Shown: positions 33,101 through 39,371 of the stretch, one piece after another | How the letters are laid out: each line of letters opens with the position of its first letter | Numbering within the stretch: the stretch's first letter is position 1 | Origin: an uncultured bacterium | GTDB lineage: Bacteria > Cyanobacteriota > Vampirovibrionia > Gastranaerophilales > Gastranaerophilaceae | DNA length: 39,579 nucleotides | Assembly: GCA_902792085.1 (NCBI GenBank) | Contig: CADAYE010000019.1 | Span: forward strand, 1-39,579 | Reading direction: 5' to 3' | Notes under the pieces: model-generated | Told to the model about the DNA's origin: nothing | Seen by the model: only the letters and a program-made list of their open reading frames with translations | Databases searched by the model: none | Program-made: the position numbers and the translations under genes

Positions 33101-34583
33101 TCAAGGCGCAAATGCTACCTGTTGTCAAGCATTAGATACTGATGAAGACGGAAAATCGACTTATAACAATAAAATATATCCTGGATGTAAGGCAGGTTGT
33201 GCTTTACCCGCAACTTATAGTACCGGGCGGTATCCATCAAATAAAGCCACTCAGGGCTCTGCGGCTTATTGTTGTGACAGAGGATATGGTTTAGTCGGCA
33301 ACGATCCAAGTAGTACCACTTGGAAAAAGTACTGTTGCGGAACTTATCATGGTTCTTCTTGGAACTTCCCGACTTCTAATACAAAATACATCGGTTGTTG
33401 CGATTATATCAAGACTTCTGTTGGTAACACAAGTGTATGGTGGTATGACCCAACAAGGTATAATGGTACTTGCGATTTTGGCGGTGAAGCTAATAAATGC
33501 TCTGATTATTCCTACTCCGGTGCAGGGTTCTATTGCGGTCCTGAAGATAAATGTAAAGCCTGGAGATTCCAAGGGGGAAGCGAACCTGATACGCTTTCTA
33601 CTTGCTGCGATAATCTCAAAAGCTGGGGGTCTCTGGATGGCTCTTATAAAACTACTTGCTGTGGAAATAAAACTTTTAGAGAATCTGCAAATGGAAAAGA
33701 GGTTTGTTGTAATGCTTGGAAAAGTGGTAATTACACTCCAGGTACGACTTTTGCAGATACTTTTGTATATTCTTGTTGTAATTATTTTCATGATAGTACT
33801 GTAAGTTCTGATACTAATTTAAAAAATAAATGTTGCGATAATTCTTCTTGGGCGCAAGGTAACCCCGGAGTATGTTGTGATCTTGGATCAGTACAAAATA
33901 AATATTTAGGCAAATGTTGTGCCCATTGGAAAAATAATAGCCAGACTTTGTTTGTAGATAAATGTTGTGCAGATTATTTTGACAGTAACTATTGCTGCTG
34001 TTCAATTCCATCCGGAATAACTAATATAACAACCGAGGAACAAAGAGAATGTTGTCTGAGTCTTGCACAGGCTAAACTAAATGAAGGTCAATGCAAAGAC
34101 AATTGGCATAGTGTTTGCTGCAATATATGTAGCGAGCAACCACGTCAAGAAAAATACAATCCAATTTATGAACTTTGTAATTGTGGATCTACCGGTGGCA
34201 GTGGTAGTGGTGGTAATGGTAATAATACAAAACGAATCATTATGAAATGTACCAGCCCGACAGTGTGCTCTTGCTATGCGGAATATATGTCCTCTGTGCC
34301 GACGGATGTATATTGTTCAGTCTCATCGACTTGTGGTGGTGGTAATTCTTCTGGTTCTTGTTCTGTTTCGTATAGTCGCCGTATCACTCTTCAAGGGTTG
34401 TGTGTGTCGTCGGACAACAAAACTGAGACCTGTCATGTGCCTGATACGTCAACTTGTATTTGCACTTGGGCATTAAACTATTGCGCTATTTTGCAAGATA
34501 AAGGTAACGGGATTTGGTCTATTCTAAAAGAATGCCCTATAAGTAATGATCACCAATGTGAATGTTCAATAACAAGTTGGTAG
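27186..34583 (+). CDS. Giant prepilin-like secreted protein with about 97 Cys-Cys pairs, 2465 aa
   Basis: The N-terminus is a type III prepilin signal: KKG|FSITEV with cleavage after Gly25, Phe at +1 and Glu at +5, then a hydrophobic helix to about residue 50. Residues 50-205 resemble a pseudopilin head with GWIDLNGPKGPNIYGRD. An acidic/Pro linker (205-235) leads to a Cys-rich region from about 244 to 2300. In it, vicinal Cys-Cys pairs recur every 12-40 residues (about 97 pairs by my hand count), mostly as TGT TGT codons. A Gly/Pro linker lies near 1870, and a Gly/Ser linker near 2328 precedes a C-terminal domain with isolated Cys. It is likely exported through a type II/IV pilus-type system and cross-linked by disulfides. 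GAGGAAAG precedes the ATG. No homologue is known to me. Confidence 0.85.
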   Translation: MSHKRSLLGGYLSALSNKFLGNKKGFSITEVLIALGVIAVIAVLIFPVITTRAQNKSFALSYETEVKQMLNSLEGLPANENKEDITNTMMYVETDTGNYADNSGAYINKYMKVVKYCGNEPGDCFGGRYYEYRDNDRVEFDISDIKGACALLKNGVSICLKPQIKKAGGVEEIQGWIDLNGPKGPNIYGRDLRTFEINLKQGVIFTEEEPTRVIVPDPPTPCEGDDCGEIEKDPCKVYPKSEECCKRDGFVASGKDDICCPWYRDASTGPNHLICNPDAASCDPDTDPNCKIDECTNHTITGPADECCAILEAQGKHDPNCCAPNAVSDYCCSVHPETEGCCKKNIESGKLRLTADSNCCKYPAIYNEFLACKPACEQNNDSEQCCNTVARRNKISNPDDACCKYEGVNGLGEKSGNNPYNKYCCRLPINASKQCCKWKYDHIGSNLDYYTKHDYRVNDGIFDGCCHDDIYGIKSENNDVLSRCCTLNQAQSNTKEDELCCDYFLSKLDGGDDNLKADKPLRRCCKHEKYKNKPQCCSSVKDGELAFEDEYVKQCCMPNSIYENPQTLRVECCFDHNPDDENTKFWNGSRWDGCCMLGENTYNGHKANTEGQWQKNCCKLTRAKYPSEAAYNAACCTENATAKDGNRDSWQYFSATKNECCEILDNQSHKSRDEYWQSHCCYGYEGGNLTTNNPYYETEQKCCKIDGNWTEGCCTKSGLDNKDDKWKKNCCSLPTKYSNNAEYRQYCCGKDYTRNSKADDNNYNTANTNTDNNKEYCCDPDIADHPSITDSGNRYTWNTSNTPKKECCDYFAGRDWMTNDNNGTKVSKYYKAACCQHYGHKGGLNCEELWMCGLKASYGIPGGSEGTCCGDVYTDMKKDVTDPNVWRPGCCDFPTKYTSFSIYRASCCSSTTDYTRTGKGNTDDNKQYCCIPNGVTINRNTDELTGILPTKECCEAFKAYDTSNTGAWKSHDGETINDAYKIACCKFHGVCPDGEDACKIRRRTNDPSKYRNQYCCTNVPTSKDDLDNIGVYCDCTTAANTWKVVNTKYEKADCCVDVGVLSKASASITKNAQTRAHWQGNCCAKDSVHKNTLDPVRSAHYLYCCGGPNAEDKSNWLNSTCCASISNNASKQGLDWKNNWESACCYYDDKDPHPTEFCCNAKYGSGTGKGVNPTTRDTGYKLACCNTNNNYCSCATKLDKNLTTSDTCCKALKDTENTKYRWQADCCKYRTNYPTQDDYRTKCCKSDGVNKDNNPNDAIYCCNPGNGSPSKNCCSAFQANNWKDWDGNPISEDYRINCCDEQGVCDDCVIRGKTGNPERYDLPNCCKATQSLLKNDLNWQKKCCDAAPNVPNATSSRNTLTDDEFRTYCCSGTSEATKMPGQSDWRCCTAPADKKWKTSFCCKNKPYQKADHCTCADAATIYNIVNGTGCCGDETVVNRVVNTGGATRTNWISKCCSGANKGESYTTANWVTPQQFKSYCCNPTSSNNTGATTVSGKLSYGICCDSYTYGKGCCKSSGVKWDGTNLAACCNYSGAATANATCCDAAKAAGWTNNAYGGSAYREKCCTLDTKYCTCADAATIHNIVNGTECCGDSTVLNRVAKTGGDTRTDWINKCCTLANNNTTTPEWITRSQFKSYCCDPSSNYSTGKVKPSGTNFGICCDTYVYGQACCMSSGVRWDGRSFGACCDFNGPANGLCCNWAEGYGWTDDYGGSAYREKCCSFHSAYCACDYDGDANETCCETAKDNNWAYEYGGYGYRRKCCKKWQKYCDCKLKLEEHNGSFNDVGCCRELYNDTSNRQKYLKDNNYINTCCKENNPGEFSQSDFKQYCCLKPIGDGRLHTYGNHEWCCNNNSNTKSVFCCEHDFTAQCPGGGDTPGGGGGEDPVEEDPCIDNFGNTKKGNQNTECCSNDADDKDDEKSEWCCKQGKTNQCTCQQKWVASCCNVDNINSAPDEDKKSCCVRLYEDDPNSQLFQGANATCCQALDTDEDGKSTYNNKIYPGCKAGCALPATYSTGRYPSNKATQGSAAYCCDRGYGLVGNDPSSTTWKKYCCGTYHGSSWNFPTSNTKYIGCCDYIKTSVGNTSVWWYDPTRYNGTCDFGGEANKCSDYSYSGAGFYCGPEDKCKAWRFQGGSEPDTLSTCCDNLKSWGSLDGSYKTTCCGNKTFRESANGKEVCCNAWKSGNYTPGTTFADTFVYSCCNYFHDSTVSSDTNLKNKCCDNSSWAQGNPGVCCDLGSVQNKYLGKCCAHWKNNSQTLFVDKCCADYFDSNYCCCSIPSGITNITTEEQRECCLSLAQAKLNEGQCKDNWHSVCCNICSEQPRQEKYNPIYELCNCGSTGGSGSGGNGNNTKRIIMKCTSPTVCSCYAEYMSSVPTDVYCSVSSTCGGGNSSGSCSVSYSRRITLQGLCVSSDNKTETCHVPDTSTCICTWALNYCAILQDKGNGIWSILKECPISNDHQCECSITSW
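31422..32363 (+). repeat. Tandem duplication inside the giant gene (160 aa and 154 aa)
   Basis: Residues 1413-1572 and 1573-1726 align nearly end to end: CTCADAATIYNIVNGTGCC with CTCADAATIHNIVNGTECC, FGICC/YGICC, SSGVKWDG with SSGVRWDG, GGSAYREKCC in both. The nucleotide period is 480, then 462. A shorter third, diverged unit follows (GGYGYRRKCC). This is a recent expansion of the Cys-Cys region. Confidence 0.85.
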
Positions 34584-34921
34584 CATGTATGGTGGCGTTT
34601 ATACGCACCCCAATGTTAGCGTGTAGGTCACAGGCAATTGCCTGATTTACACGCTATACCCTCTACCAACGGGAGAGGGTAGAAAATCACTTTGAGCAGT
34701 TGCGAAAAGTAGATTTTCGGGTGAGGGGTCAATCCTGTCAAGGGTGAGATGCTGAATCGAGTTCAGCATGACGGGTTAAAAGCGTATAGTGAGTAGGTCA
34801 GACTATTGCCTGACATACAGGTTACAGGCTGTCATGTACAATTGCGAGCGAGTGAAACGAGCGTGGCAATCTCATTAGTTCATAGCAAAAAATAATTTTA
34901 CCGATTTTATAAATATTATAT
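34584..34921. repeat. Gene-free repeat island after the giant gene
   Basis: No gene is supported in this stretch. It contains the long inverted repeat AGCGTGTA (34618-34625) with TACACGCT (34648-34655), enclosing palindrome CAGGCAATTGCCTG. A hairpin TACCCTCT (34657-34664) with AGAGGGTA (34674-34681) follows, and TGCTGAA-TCGAG-TTCAGCA near 34751, a relative of the hairpin near 22423. None has a T-tract, so a clear terminator for the giant gene is not seen, though the first hairpin could slow transcription. Confidence 0.55.
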
Positions 34922-35103
34922 GGTAACTATATAGTAGATATCACAAAAATAAGTTAAAATTAGCACCCACCCCAACCCTCCCTCGTGAGGGAGGGAGAAA
35001 TTTCAAATTGAACAGAATGTGAAATTTAGAAATTTGAGTGGGTGATTCCCCCTTAGGGATAACCGTTTTACCAAAATTTTGTGGTAAATAATGTATAATA
35101 GCC
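34922..35103 (+). repeat. Family A 182-nt dispersed repeat, complete copy
   Basis: It begins GGTAACTATATAG and ends with the reverse complement of GGCTATTATACATTATTTACC, an imperfect terminal inverted repeat. A central CCCTCCCT-CGTG-AGGGAGGG hairpin lies between. It matches the inverted copy at 23257-23438 along its full length. It has the same orientation as the truncated copy at 26970, so the two bracket the giant gene as direct repeats. The right end supplies TATAAT-like sequence just before the next gene. Confidence 0.8.
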
Positions 35104-35134
35104 TATTATATTTACTGATAAATTGGTGATTTCT

Positions 35135-36256
35135 GTGCTTATAACAAATAATTACGCATATAATAAATTAAATAATACATATTTTCGTCGGACAAATAAT
35201 TTTAGTACTCGAACTTATCCGCAAAATCCAACTTTTACAGGGATAAATGTCAATGCCGTGGGCGAAAAAGGTCTGCATGGTATAGAATATTTAATGAGGA
35301 TTATTGCAAATCGTTTTACTGATTTGTTTGAAGGGAAAAAAATAAAAGAAATTACAAAAATGATTGCGCAAATTAAACCTGAAGCAAATGAAAAATATCT
35401 CTTTCAACTTGAACTTATAAGCAGGTATTTTAGCACCCTCAAAATGATTGATGTTAATATTGAAGATAAAATTTTTGAAAAAATTGCTCAAGATGGAAAA
35501 TCTACTATTTTTATAATGAATCATTCTAACCAAAAGCAAGACCCGTCTATGCTTGCGGTGTTGAATACTTTACTTGTAAGGGCTTATAAAGATGCAGGAA
35601 AAGAAAAAGAGTTTCCCCTTCCTAAAATTATTCTAAATCAGGATATTTTGAAAACAATGAATAAAACAAAGCGTAAGGCATTTGAAAATTTTGGCGCCGT
35701 CGGAATAGATGCAAATATATTTAGTAGTAATAAAAATACCAATGCAAAGGCGTTTTTCCCACTTATAAAAGATTTTGTTAAAGATAAAATAAATATATTT
35801 ATTTTCCCTGAAGGAAAACTTGCAATCTTTAAAGGTTTGGATTTTGACAGTCGCTTTCAAATTGGTATTGCAGAAATTATAAACAAAGTATTGGGAATAA
35901 AAAAAGAAGTTACTGTTGTTCCCGTCGGATTTTCTTATGGTAAAGACAAAAATAAAAACTTTACTGGTATGCATATCGGAGAACCGATAAAATTTACTAG
36001 ACAGGGCGAAAATACCACAACAACATGTGGTAACGTTATGAAATCAGAATTTTCACTTAAAGAATTTAAAAATTTCTTTGCAAAACATAATACAGAAACC
36101 GATATTGTGATTACCGAAAACGGAGTTCCCGTCAGACCTGCAGAAGTTACAGACTTTATAAAAGGTATATTGTCTGAAAATCTCAATATTTGCTCAAAAG
36201 AGGCACAAAAACGAATTGAAAAACCGCTTGATATAAATGAATTCGTAAAAATTTAG
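35135..36256 (+). CDS. PlsC-like 1-acylglycerol-3-phosphate acyltransferase domain protein, 373 aa
   Basis: The protein resembles the PlsC/lysophospholipid acyltransferase superfamily. The acceptor motif appears as FIMNHSNQKQDPSM (His130, Asp136), with five residues between His and Asp rather than the usual four. The glycerol-phosphate-binding motif is IFPEGKLAIF near residue 224, and VTVVPVGFSYGKD matches the third block. A 30-residue Asn/Thr-rich N-terminus carries NPTFTGINVNA, a motif type shared with the last gene of the window. No membrane helix is obvious. The start is uncertain: GTG 35135 is used, with GTG 35126 and TTG 35123 as alternatives and no Shine-Dalgarno site. The TAG stop shares its G with the start of a MITE. 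Confidence 0.65.
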   Translation: MLITNNYAYNKLNNTYFRRTNNFSTRTYPQNPTFTGINVNAVGEKGLHGIEYLMRIIANRFTDLFEGKKIKEITKMIAQIKPEANEKYLFQLELISRYFSTLKMIDVNIEDKIFEKIAQDGKSTIFIMNHSNQKQDPSMLAVLNTLLVRAYKDAGKEKEFPLPKIILNQDILKTMNKTKRKAFENFGAVGIDANIFSSNKNTNAKAFFPLIKDFVKDKINIFIFPEGKLAIFKGLDFDSRFQIGIAEIINKVLGIKKEVTVVPVGFSYGKDKNKNFTGMHIGEPIKFTRQGENTTTTCGNVMKSEFSLKEFKNFFAKHNTETDIVITENGVPVRPAEVTDFIKGILSENLNICSKEAQKRIEKPLDINEFVKI

Positions 36257-36405
36257 GTAACTATATACAATGTTACAGTAAATATGTCTGTCATTGCGAG
36301 GAGGAAATGGCTTTCCGACGAAGCAATCCAGTTATTTCATCATTATCGTCGCCTGTTCGCTTTGTATCGCAATGACATGCTACTGTAAAATAGTATATAA
36401 TTACC
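36256..36405 (+). mobile_element. Complete 150-bp MITE, family B
   Basis: The left end is GGTAACTATATACAATGTTAC and continues AGTAAATATGTCTGTCATTGCGA. The reverse complement of the right end is GGTAATTATATACTATTTTAC followed by AGTAGCATGTCATTGCGA. The inverted repeats are about 38-44 nt. The centre is non-coding. It shares its right arm exactly with 41-97. No transposase of matching ends is in the window. Confidence 0.8.
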
Positions 36406-36414
36406 AAAATTTAA

Positions 36415-36447
36415 ATAGCCCTGCTCATAATCAATAAGCAGGACTAT
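36415..36447 (-). terminator. Intrinsic terminator of the GT2-apt-secreted protein unit
   Basis: On the minus strand ATAGTCCTGCT pairs with AGCAGGGCTAT around a ten-base loop, with one G-U pair, followed by TTTAAATTTT. It sits 24 bases after the 84-aa gene. Confidence 0.75.
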
Positions 36448-36470
36448 ATATTTAAAACTAAAATTAAAGA

Positions 36471-36725
36471 TTAATTATAATTTCTTTTACCACCGTTAAT
36501 CCAAGGTGCTGATTCCAAATCATCAATGTTGTATTTCAAAATATAATCATTGCCTGATGCTCTTTTGTAAACTTTTGAGTTCTTTTCGGCATACTGAACT
36601 TTTTTGCCCGGAACAACATTGTTCTGTGCATAATATGGTGCATAATAATTTACTTTTTGCTGGTCTGCTGCCGCAACAAGCGGTGTAACCATTAAAATTG
36701 TTAAAACAAGTGCTAATTTTTTCAT
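36471..36725 (-). CDS. Small secreted protein, 84 aa
   Basis: The signal peptide MKKLALVLTILMVTPLVAAA is followed by a mature protein of about 63 residues, rich in Tyr, Asn and Lys (NYYAPYYAQNNVVPGKKVQY), that ends YNIDDLESAPWINGGKRNYN. It has no Cys. It should be periplasmic or secreted; no family is recognised. AGGAG lies about ten bases before the ATG. It lies 27 bases after apt on the same strand, with a terminator behind it, so it may be the last gene of that unit. Confidence 0.65.
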   Translation of the reverse strand: MKKLALVLTILMVTPLVAAADQQKVNYYAPYYAQNNVVPGKKVQYAEKNSKVYKRASGNDYILKYNIDDLESAPWINGGKRNYN

Positions 36726-36752
36726 TTATATATCTCCTAAGTTATATATTTG

Positions 36753-37289
36753 TTAATATTGTAGCATGGAAATAATTTTTCCGCAATCTTGTAATTTTTT
36801 TCTACCGTTTAAATCATTTAATTCGATTAAAAATGCCGCACCGATAAGGTTTCCACCAACTTTACGAACAAGATTACAAGCTGCAGCAGCAGTTCCGCCT
36901 GTTGCAAGCAAATCATCAACAACCAATACATTTGCACCTTTTTCTATAGAATCTTTATGAATTTCTATTGTATCTGTTCCGTATTCAAGTCCGTAAGATT
37001 CGCTAATTGTTTCAGCGGGAAGTTTATTCGGTTTTCTGATTGGAATAAATCCGCATCCGAGTTTATAAGCCATAGGCATCCCGAAAATAAAACCGCGGCT
37101 TTCAATTCCTGCGATATAATCTATTTTAAATTCTTTGTATTGGTCACAAAGATAATCAATCATATATCTCATTGTTTCGCCGTCTTTAATTCCTGTTGTA
37201 ATATCTCTGAAAATAATTCCTTCTTTGGGAAAATTCGGAACGGCTCTGATTTTTGCTTTTACATCTTCTATTGATAATATTGTACTCAT
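36753..37289 (-). CDS. apt: Adenine phosphoribosyltransferase
   Basis: Apt salvages adenine with PRPP to AMP. The PRPP-binding motif VLVVDDLLATGGTAAAA lies at about residues 118-134. The N-terminal IRAVPNFPKEGIIFRDIT and the flexible-loop region GFIPIRKPNKLPAETISESYGLEYG match the family. At 178 aa it is full length. AAAGGAG precedes the ATG. It lies 26 bases after the glycosyltransferase gene, in an apparent operon, though the functions are not obviously linked. Confidence 0.95.
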   Translation of the reverse strand: MSTILSIEDVKAKIRAVPNFPKEGIIFRDITTGIKDGETMRYMIDYLCDQYKEFKIDYIAGIESRGFIFGMPMAYKLGCGFIPIRKPNKLPAETISESYGLEYGTDTIEIHKDSIEKGANVLVVDDLLATGGTAAAACNLVRKVGGNLIGAAFLIELNDLNGRKKLQDCGKIISMLQY

Positions 37290-37315
37290 TTATATTTCTC
37301 CTTTGTGTTCAATCT

Positions 37316-38683
37316 TTACATTTTTAACAATTTCTTTAATTCTTCTTTGGCCTGTTTGATTTTTTCTTTTGCCCTTTGAATTGCATGTTCATGGGCGACA
37401 AGACCGTGTGTTGTTTTCCCCCATTTCATATCTTTTTTCATGAACAAAATTTTAACACCGATAAATAATACAAGCGGGAACCAAATCATCAAAAGATATA
37501 CTGCAGTAATGACAGCCTGAGTAAAGGCATCAACACGATTCATCTTGTCATATTTTCTCAATGAATATCTGCATGAAAGCATAAATCCGATACCTATAAT
37601 ACACCCCATAATTACAGAGGACATCAAAGTATTAACAGATGCTCCTTTTATAATTATTTTTGAAATAAGAATAAATAATTCAATAATAAACCATGCCGGC
37701 ATAATAAATTCGGAAATATATGCGATGGTATCAAGTCTTACACGAAGCGACATTTTTTTAGATGTCATAATATCCCAAAAATATTCAAGATAGCGTCTTA
37801 TAGTTCCTTCCAACCATCTTCTGCGCTGGCGGTACAGAGGCATAAGATACATAATACCTTCTTCATAAACAACGGTATCTTTACAAAATCTTACATCCCA
37901 TCCCTTTATATGCAGTCTTGTGGACATATCAAGGTCATCAGTTATTGTGTAATTATTCCAGCCGCCAATGTCTTCTAATGCTTCTCTTTTAATAAGTTCT
38001 CCGTTGCCGCGAAGTTCGACGGCCCCTTTTACGGCATCTCTTGTAACCTGACAAGAGGTATCTATTGTCATTTCATTGTTTTGACATTTGGTCAGCAGGT
38101 TTACATCTTTATTTTTAACAACTTTTCTTGCCTGAACGGCACCAACATCTTTTGGCTGAAGTTCATAAACAAGATTGGTCAAAAAATCTTTATTCATCTG
38201 GGCATCGGCATCAAAAACCAAAATCGCATCCCCATTTGCCAAGTTGAGGGCATCATTTAACACTGCAGATTTCCCCGGAAAAGCGTCTTTTGAACGGATT
38301 AAAGTCTTAAGTCGCCCGTTATAGTTATTTTCTAAGTCTTTGATAACTGATGCAGTGTTATCCGTACTCCTGTCATCAATTACTATAACCTCAAAATTCG
38401 GATAATCCATTTCAAAAACTCTTGATATTGTTGAAGATATAACGGCTTCTTCATTATGTGCAGGAATCATAACGGATACAAAAGGCTTATAAGTATCGTC
38501 TTTTACTTTTGGATTTTTGGACTCCTTACGGGATTTTACTTTTGTTGCAATTGAAGATGCCACAAAATATACCCCCATAAGGCATACAAATAGCGCTAAA
38601 CCCCATTCCGTATAATTTTGAAAAACATAAATAAATGTTGTTAATCCTATAACAATTATAAACAGTAAAATTCGTTCTTTCAT
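37316..38683 (-). CDS. Membrane glycosyltransferase family 2 (PgaC/hyaluronan-synthase-like), 455 aa
   Basis: Two N-terminal membrane helices (residues about 4-20 and 26-44) precede a GT2 domain: VSVMIPAHNEEAVISSTI, VIVIDDRSTDNTAS, ILVFDADAQMNKD (the DxD), GNGELIKREALEDIGGW and QRRRWLEGTIRR (the Q-x-x-RW motif of processive enzymes). Three or four helices follow (about 310-420), and the C-terminus is a basic, Lys-rich helix. This is the layout of polysaccharide synthases making beta-linked polymers such as poly-GlcNAc or hyaluronan. No accessory export or deacetylase genes are adjacent, so the polymer is unknown. The start is preceded by TGGGAT, a weak Shine-Dalgarno site. Confidence 0.85.
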   Translation of the reverse strand: MKERILLFIIVIGLTTFIYVFQNYTEWGLALFVCLMGVYFVASSIATKVKSRKESKNPKVKDDTYKPFVSVMIPAHNEEAVISSTISRVFEMDYPNFEVIVIDDRSTDNTASVIKDLENNYNGRLKTLIRSKDAFPGKSAVLNDALNLANGDAILVFDADAQMNKDFLTNLVYELQPKDVGAVQARKVVKNKDVNLLTKCQNNEMTIDTSCQVTRDAVKGAVELRGNGELIKREALEDIGGWNNYTITDDLDMSTRLHIKGWDVRFCKDTVVYEEGIMYLMPLYRQRRRWLEGTIRRYLEYFWDIMTSKKMSLRVRLDTIAYISEFIMPAWFIIELFILISKIIIKGASVNTLMSSVIMGCIIGIGFMLSCRYSLRKYDKMNRVDAFTQAVITAVYLLMIWFPLVLFIGVKILFMKKDMKWGKTTHGLVAHEHAIQRAKEKIKQAKEELKKLLKM

Positions 38684-38750
38684 ACTTTTATCCCAACTAA
38701 TAATATTTTAGCAGAAAATCAATATGAAATTTTAAATTATAAATTTATTG

Positions 38751-39284
38751 TTACAAGTTCATATTTTCAATAAATTCGGATGCTTCTTTTGTGATGGAAT
38801 CATTCATAAGTTGAACGGAGTCTCTTGTTTGGGGGTGTAATTTAAAGAAGTTTAGGATATCTTTTGTAACTCTGCCCATAAATGAATATAGGGGAAGAAC
38901 ATTTCTGTGAACAAGCGGAATATCCTGTCCGTTGAGTATAAAAGTGGACTGACTCACATCGCCCAAATTATCGGGTGCATGAAAATGTTTCATTATAATT
39001 TCTATTTTGTCCTGATTATCTATTCCCAAAATTTTTTGTGCAAGTACAAAGTGTTTCATCTTTTGCAGGGCTTCAAAATATTGCATAATGTGAGGCTGAA
39101 AACCGGGGACTTGTGTATTTTCACCTTTAATTATTGTTCCGTCAAGGTCTGCTTTGAGGGAAACTAATGTGTAATATTTGGCGCCTTGCTCAATATGGTG
39201 GGCATTATTCAGATAAAACCCGTAGCCGTCTGCTTTAAATGTTTTTATATCAAGATTTTTTAGTCCGGTAAAATTTATGCTCAT
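38751..39284 (-). CDS. Hypothetical FTG-motif protein, 177 aa
   Basis: No known domain is seen. The chosen ATG gives an N-terminus MSINFTGLKNLDIK; the FTG tripeptide near the start recurs in the PlsC-like protein (NPTFTGINVN) and may mark a lineage-specific group. An ATG at 39320 would add 12 residues. The protein is soluble, has no signal peptide, one His-rich spot (KHFHAPDN) and a helical C-terminus. No Shine-Dalgarno site is visible at either start. A MITE fragment upstream supplies a possible -35/-10. Its role is unknown. Confidence 0.6.
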   Translation of the reverse strand: MSINFTGLKNLDIKTFKADGYGFYLNNAHHIEQGAKYYTLVSLKADLDGTIIKGENTQVPGFQPHIMQYFEALQKMKHFVLAQKILGIDNQDKIEIIMKHFHAPDNLGDVSQSTFILNGQDIPLVHRNVLPLYSFMGRVTKDILNFFKLHPQTRDSVQLMNDSITKEASEFIENMNL

Positions 39285-39331
39285 ATATAATTTAAACCCG
39301 ATAAAAAAATAATTTGCCATATAATTATTTT

Positions 39332-39371
39332 GGTAACTATATTATAATGTTACAGTAAATATGTCTGTCAA
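39332..39371 (+). repeat. MITE family B left-end fragment
   Basis: GGTAACTATATTATAATGTTAC and the following AGTAAATATGTCTGTCA match the left end of the 36256-36405 element almost exactly, then identity stops. On the minus strand it offers TTGACA (39366-39371) and TATAAT (39341-39346) separated by 19 bases, facing the FTG gene. Confidence 0.65.
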
